Origin: Vulcanimicrobiota bacterium
Lineage (GTDB): Bacteria > Vulcanimicrobiota > Vulcanimicrobiia > Vulcanimicrobiales > Vulcanimicrobiaceae
Assembly (NCBI GenBank): GCA_003155175.1
Contig: PMFP01000134.1
Location: 19,164-29,153 of the forward strand
Length of the DNA: 9,990 nt
Direction of reading: 5' to 3'
Shown here piece by piece: positions 6,644 through 9,990 of the stretch (position 1 is its first letter; each line of letters starts with the position of its first letter). Below the pieces are notes generated by a model. That model was given only the letters and a program-made list of their open reading frames with translations. It made no database searches and was not told the origin of the DNA. A program made the position numbers and the translations under genes.

Positions 6644-7631
6644 AGCGCCGGTTCTTGTCGCGCCACGCCTGTTTCAGGTGAAGGCCGCACGCCTCGGCCA
6701 AGCGCGCCACGCCGAACTCGTTGTACTTATACGACGACTCGGTGTGAATCGTTTCGCCTTCTGCGAACGATACGTCGAGATCCAGAGCCTCGATTCGCAC
6801 GGCGTTCGAACGCCGCGCGCGCAGGTAGGAATCCACGCAGCCGCGCGGCTCGTCGTATTTGACCACGTGCTCGAAATCGGCCAGGTCGAACGTGCCGCCA
6901 AGCTCGCGATTGATGCGGCCGAGAAGGTTCTTATTGAACGCCGACGTGACGCCCTCCGGATCGTCGTACGCCAACTCCAGCTCGCGCGCGCTCTTCCGAA
7001 GGTCCACGCCAAGTAACAGGCCGTCGCCGCGACGGAGCTTGCGCGAAATCATCGTCAGCAGCGCCTGCGCGTCGGCGGGCGCGTAATTACCGATATTCGC
7101 GCCCATGAACATGAACAGCGCGTGCGAGCCGTGTTCGAACGTCAGGTCCGGTGAGGAGAGGACGTCGAAATAATCGCCCGCGTACGCGCGGATCGATAGA
7201 TTGGGAAACGCGTCGGCCAGCGAAGCCGCCGATTGTTTGAGTAGCGTGGCGGAGATGTCCACGGGGGAGTAGCGAAGCGTCCCCTGCGCGCGTAGCGCTT
7301 CTTCGATGAGAATGCGCGTCTTGATCGCGCTGCCGCTGCCGAGTTCGAAGAATTCGACGCGGCCGTCGAGCGCGCGCGACATCTGCCAGCCCCAGTCGGT
7401 CAAGATCTCGGTCTCGGCCCGCGTGAGATAGTATTCGGGCAGGAGCGTGATCGCTTCGAAGAGCGCGGACCCGAGATCGTCGTAGAAATACTTCGACGAG
7501 AGTTGCTTCGGCGTGGCGCGCAGTCCCGCCGAAACGTCGTCGGCGAAGGTCGCGACCGCAGTCGCATGGGCCACTTCGACGAAGTCAAGCCGCTCGGACA
7601 TACTCACCGTGTTCGAGGTCATGGAAGCCAT
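6612..7631 (-). CDS. egtD: L-histidine N-alpha-methyltransferase (hercynine synthase)
   Basis: EgtD uses three S-adenosylmethionine molecules to trimethylate the alpha-amino group of histidine, giving hercynine, the first step of ergothioneine synthesis. From the ATG at 7631 it has 339 residues, near the usual 320-340. Signatures: LSSKYFYDDLGSALFEAIT (44-62), LPEYYLTR (64-71), SAM-binding FFELGSGSAIKTR (94-106), PVDIS (123-127), GANIGNY (177-183), GVDLRKSARELELAYDDPEG (208-227), FNKNLLGRINRELG (232-245) and EGETIHTESSYK (291-302). Tyr68, Asn182, Tyr222 and Glu298 match the substrate-binding Tyr, Asn, Tyr and Glu of mycobacterial EgtD. Ser268 lies where that enzyme has Met252. Other starts are ATG 7670, overlapping the permease gene by 14 bases, 7622 and 7601; 7631 has a modest AGGG site. 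It follows the amino acid permease in the same direction. No egtB is in the window. Confidence 0.94.
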   Translation of the reverse strand: MASMTSNTVSMSERLDFVEVAHATAVATFADDVSAGLRATPKQLSSKYFYDDLGSALFEAITLLPEYYLTRAETEILTDWGWQMSRALDGRVEFFELGSGSAIKTRILIEEALRAQGTLRYSPVDISATLLKQSAASLADAFPNLSIRAYAGDYFDVLSSPDLTFEHGSHALFMFMGANIGNYAPADAQALLTMISRKLRRGDGLLLGVDLRKSARELELAYDDPEGVTSAFNKNLLGRINRELGGTFDLADFEHVVKYDEPRGCVDSYLRARRSNAVRIEALDLDVSFAEGETIHTESSYKYNEFGVARLAEACGLHLKQAWRDKNRRFSVALLLKGA

Positions 7632-7656
7632 CTTACCCTGAAAACGCCGGTTCGTA

Positions 7657-9117
7657 TCACTTGGATGCATCCGGGTCCGGGAAGGGGGGCAGATGAAGGC
7701 CCCGGAGCCGCGAGTTACGGTAGCCGTAGAGCGCGTAGACGGCGATCCCGACGAGGAACCACACGCCGAACCGGATCCAGGTCGGCACGGACAGGTTCCC
7801 GATCAGCGCGATGCAGCCGACCGCGCCCAGGACGGTCAGGATCGGCGCGATCGGGGCACGGAACGGTCGCGGCGCGTTGGGCTCGACGAAACGCAAGACC
7901 AGCACGCCGGCACACACGATCGCGAAGGCCGAGAGCGTGCCGATGTTGACGAAGTCGAGCAGCTCGGAGAGCGGGAGCGTCGCCGCGAGCACCGCCACGA
8001 TGCCCCCCGTGATCACCGTCATGCGCGCCGGCGTGCGAAACCGGGGATGGATCCGCGCGACGCCCGGCGGCAGCATCCGGTCCCGCGCCATGACGTAAAA
8101 AATCCGGATCTGCCCCAGCAGCGACGTGAGCATGACCGTCGTGTTGCCCGCGATTCCACCGAACGCGACCACCCAGTAGAGGTATCGGTTCGACGTGACC
8201 GCGTGCAGCGAGTCGAGCATCGCGGCTCCGTCCGACAGCTTCGCGTAGCTCAGCGTTCCGACGGTGCAAAGTGCGAGGACGACGTAGAGCAGCAGCCCGA
8301 CCACCAGCGCCAGAATGATCCCAATCGGCACGTCGCGCTGCGGATTATTGGCTTCTTCGGCGGCGACGGTAACGGTATCGAAACCGATATACGCGTAGAA
8401 CACCAGCGCGGTGCCCGCGAGAATGCCCTTGAAACCGAACGGGGCGAACGGGTGCAAGTTGGCGGGGTGAATTGCGTGTGCGGTCGCGGCGATGAACGCG
8501 ACCATCGCCACAATCTGAACGACGACCAGCGTCGCGTTGACGTTCGCCGACTCGCGGATACCCACCGCGACCAGCGCCGTGATCGCCAGCGTCACCAAAG
8601 CCGCGGGAACGTCCACGTTCGGGTGCGATGAAAACGGCGCCGCCCACGATGGATGGTCGGCGAAGATCGATGCGGTTTGCGCCCAAGCGGGAAAGTGGAT
8701 CCCGAAATCGCCGAGCAGGTGCTGCAAGTAGTCGGACCACGACGACGCGGTGGGCGCGACCGAGAGTCCGTATTCCAAAATCAGATCCCAACCGATGATC
8801 CACGCAACCAACTCGCCGAGCGTCGCGTACGCGTAGGTGTACGCGCTGCCGGCGACCGGAACCATAGAGGCAAACTCCGCGTAGCAGAACGCGACGCAGA
8901 CGCTGACCAAACCGGAGATGACGTAGGCGAGCACGACGCCGGGACCGGCCGCGTGGGCGCCGGCACCGATCGTCGGAAAGATACCGCCCAGCATCGTGCC
9001 CAGGCCGATCGCCGTGAGCGCGGGCCATCCGAGCGTCCGGCGAAGCGATGGACCATCACCTTCCGGAGTGGTCCATGCGAGAGGCTGCCGCGCGAAGAGG
9101 CCGCCGAACTTTGCCAA
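7657..9117 (-). CDS. APC-superfamily amino acid permease, cationic amino acid transporter (CAT) type
   Basis: This is an inner-membrane secondary transporter of 486 residues, a normal length, with about 12 hydrophobic segments starting near residue 31. The CAT-like core is clear: AIGLGTMLGGIFPTIGAGAH (36-55) is the substrate-binding first helix, and CYAEFASMVPVAGSAYTYAY (78-97), LGELVAWIIGWDLILEYGLS (100-119) and YIGFDTVTVAAEEANNPQRD (243-262) are near-diagnostic. The usual GTGIFVLTG reads GGIFPTIG here. The start is the TTG at 9117: an in-frame TAA lies three codons upstream and the N-terminus aligns with the family, but no Shine-Dalgarno is visible. The stop lies 25 bases before the chosen egtD start, so the two are probably co-transcribed. 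Import of histidine or another cationic amino acid is an inference from family and neighbour; the protein itself does not reveal its substrate. Confidence 0.93.
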   Translation of the reverse strand: MAKFGGLFARQPLAWTTPEGDGPSLRRTLGWPALTAIGLGTMLGGIFPTIGAGAHAAGPGVVLAYVISGLVSVCVAFCYAEFASMVPVAGSAYTYAYATLGELVAWIIGWDLILEYGLSVAPTASSWSDYLQHLLGDFGIHFPAWAQTASIFADHPSWAAPFSSHPNVDVPAALVTLAITALVAVGIRESANVNATLVVVQIVAMVAFIAATAHAIHPANLHPFAPFGFKGILAGTALVFYAYIGFDTVTVAAEEANNPQRDVPIGIILALVVGLLLYVVLALCTVGTLSYAKLSDGAAMLDSLHAVTSNRYLYWVVAFGGIAGNTTVMLTSLLGQIRIFYVMARDRMLPPGVARIHPRFRTPARMTVITGGIVAVLAATLPLSELLDFVNIGTLSAFAIVCAGVLVLRFVEPNAPRPFRAPIAPILTVLGAVGCIALIGNLSVPTWIRFGVWFLVGIAVYALYGYRNSRLRGLHLPPFPDPDASK

Positions 9118-9147
9118 GATGCGTTAGGGGCTCGTCGCGATCTTAGA

Positions 9148-9603
9148 CTATTTTAGGCACACGGTTCGCAGCGAAGCCTCCGCCGCGGCGTCGGTGGGCG
9201 CGGCCACCGGACGGACGTACATCGCCATGTACGTGTTCCCGCCGGCGGCGGTCATCAGCATGTCGATGCGGTCTTGCTCGGTTTCGTTCTTCGATTGTCC
9301 CGTCGCCGAGATCAGCTGCGCCTTCTGGCCGTTGCAAATCGTCACGTCCTGCTGGCTCTCGACCTTTGCATCTTTCATGTTGGCCGAGTTCATCGCCGAC
9401 GAGACGTCCACCGCGACCGGGAGCTTCATCAGCATCAGAATCTGCTTGTCGTTGGCCCCCTGCCAAATCTGAAGCAGCCCCATCTGCGCCTTGCTCGTCC
9501 AGCCCGGCGGAACTTTGAACGCGAGTGAGTCGGTGGGGCTTCCGCATGCCGCCAGCACGGCGATCGCGACGGTACCGAGGAGAAAACGGACTGACGTGCG
9601 CAT
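9148..9603 (-). CDS. Small lipoprotein of unknown function
   Basis: The 151-residue protein has a textbook lipoprotein leader: MRTSVRF, then a hydrophobic stretch ending in lipobox LAAC with Cys20. The Ser at +3 suggests outer-membrane sorting if Lol rules apply. The mature part is a compact alpha/beta-like domain beginning LAFKVPPGWTSKAQ (27-40), a layout that recalls small PsbP/DcrB-like domains, but I do not recognise a family. Cys90 and Cys149 are the only other cysteines and could form a disulfide outside the cytoplasm. The mature part is rich in Gln and Met (LQIWQG, ILMLMKLP, IDMLMTAAGGNTYMAMYV). It lies between the transglycosylase (42 bases upstream) and the permease (30 bases downstream), all co-directional. 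A cell-envelope role is a guess from location. Confidence 0.82.
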   Translation of the reverse strand: MRTSVRFLLGTVAIAVLAACGSPTDSLAFKVPPGWTSKAQMGLLQIWQGANDKQILMLMKLPVAVDVSSAMNSANMKDAKVESQQDVTICNGQKAQLISATGQSKNETEQDRIDMLMTAAGGNTYMAMYVRPVAAPTDAAAEASLRTVCLK

Positions 9604-9611
9604 CGAGGACG

Positions 9612-9617
9612 CTCCTT
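9612..9617 (-). promoter_or_regulatory. Shine-Dalgarno of the lipoprotein gene
   Basis: On the minus strand AAGGAG lies eight bases before the ATG at 9603. It is the best ribosome site in the window and makes this start secure. Confidence 0.75.
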
Positions 9618-9645
9618 CGCTAGAGAAACGATGGGGCCGGTAGGC

Positions 9646-9990
9646 TCACGGACTTGTCCGCAGCAACGTCGCAGGCCTCTCGTACCCGGCGATTCGAGCC
9701 CAGCGCTCGTAGACGTCGCCGATGTAGTCCACGGTTTCCGGATATGGGGGCACGCCGCGGTATTGGTCGACCGCGCCGGGGCCGGCGTTGTACGCCGCCA
9801 GCGCGATCGCATACGGGTCGTCGAAGCGGCCTTCGTAGGCGCGGACGTACGACGCGAGCAGCGCCGCCGCGCCGGGGATGGCGCTGGACGGATCGCGCGG
9901 GTCCACGCCGATTCCGGCGGCCGTATCCGGCATGAATTGTGCGATGCCGACCGCGCCCGCCGACGAGATCGCCTCGGGATCGTAGGCGGA
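9646..9990 (-). CDS. Lytic transglycosylase, Slt/MltE-type SLT domain (5' end outside window)
   Basis: The open frame enters from the right edge and ends at the TGA at 9646, giving 114 visible residues. It is the second half of an SLT domain, which cleaves the MurNAc-GlcNAc bond of peptidoglycan and leaves 1,6-anhydro ends in the periplasm. Visible are YDPEAISSAGAVGIAQFMP (3-21), IGVDPRDPSSAIPGAAALL (27-45), ALAAYNAGPGAVDQYRGVPP (66-85) and YPETVDYIGDVYERW (86-100). The catalytic Glu normally sits just before the S-x-Y/F-D-P motif, here just beyond the window edge, so activity cannot be judged. The N-terminal leader and any extra domains are also missing. A shorter frame beginning at the internal Met (9933) is not a real start because it would cut the conserved domain. 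The 42-base gap to the lipoprotein suggests possible co-transcription. Confidence 0.93.
   Translation of the reverse strand, partial: SAYDPEAISSAGAVGIAQFMPDTAAGIGVDPRDPSSAIPGAAALLASYVRAYEGRFDDPYAIALAAYNAGPGAVDQYRGVPPYPETVDYIGDVYERWARIAGYERPATLLRTSP

Noticed and set aside
7632..7670. egtD starting at the first ATG (7670)
   Set aside because: It would overlap the permease gene by 14 bases and add a polar segment outside the conserved domain. The ATG at 7631 gives a normal spacing and length, though this is not proven.
9604..9645. Possible terminator or promoter between transglycosylase and lipoprotein
   Set aside because: Only a three-pair GCC/GGC stem without a T-run is visible, and no clear -35/-10 pair. 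The segment is explained by the ribosome site alone.
1..9990. CRISPR array, insertion sequence, tRNA/rRNA or phage genes
   Set aside because: No direct repeat series, inverted terminal repeats, transposase motifs or tRNA-like folds were seen. Nearly every base is covered by ordinary chromosomal genes.

Overview
The window is a gene-dense, high-GC stretch of bacterial chromosome, roughly 60-65% GC by eye. It holds eleven protein-coding genes, two of them cut by the window edges. Gaps between genes are at most about 42 bases and several junctions overlap. I see no RNA gene, mobile element, CRISPR array or long repeat. The lipobox-bearing lipoprotein and the Slt-type lytic transglycosylase show a walled cell, probably diderm. 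Codon style, frequent GCGATCGCG-like strings, TTG/GTG starts and the gene mix would suit Eremiobacterota (WPS-2) or another high-GC lineage; this taxonomic guess is low confidence.

Left part (1-3747). A secreted calcineurin-like phosphoesterase of the acid-sphingomyelinase/Ppn1 type runs leftward off the window (1130 to 1). It is divergent, across only 32 bases, from a small EVE-domain protein (1163-1633, +). That gene converges on polyphosphate kinase 1 (3747 to 1630, -), and the two stop codons share one CTAG.

Middle part (3755-6643, +). A complete four-gene ABC importer of the OpuB/OpuC/YehWXYZ (quaternary-amine) type is laid out as permease, binding protein, ATPase, permease. Each of the three internal junctions is a 4-base start/stop overlap (ATGA, TTGA, GTGA), so it is clearly one translationally coupled operon. 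The ATPase lacks the CBS domains used for osmosensing in OpuA/ProV-type systems.

Right part (6612-9990, all -). A leftward block contains a lytic transglycosylase fragment, a small unknown lipoprotein, a CAT-family amino acid permease and egtD (histidine N-alpha-trimethyltransferase, which makes hercynine for ergothioneine synthesis). egtD converges tail to tail with the ABC operon, overlapping it by 32 bases.

The most interesting reading is that egtD, an amino acid permease that could supply histidine, and an OpuC-like betaine importer form a histidine-betaine (hercynine/ergothioneine) acquisition and synthesis neighbourhood. Known ergothioneine importers (EgtUV) belong to the same OpuC-like ABC family. 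The link rests on gene neighbourhood and family knowledge; the sequence alone does not prove the substrate. A weaker second theme is polyphosphate: PPK1 lies near a phosphoesterase whose family includes the endopolyphosphatase Ppn1.
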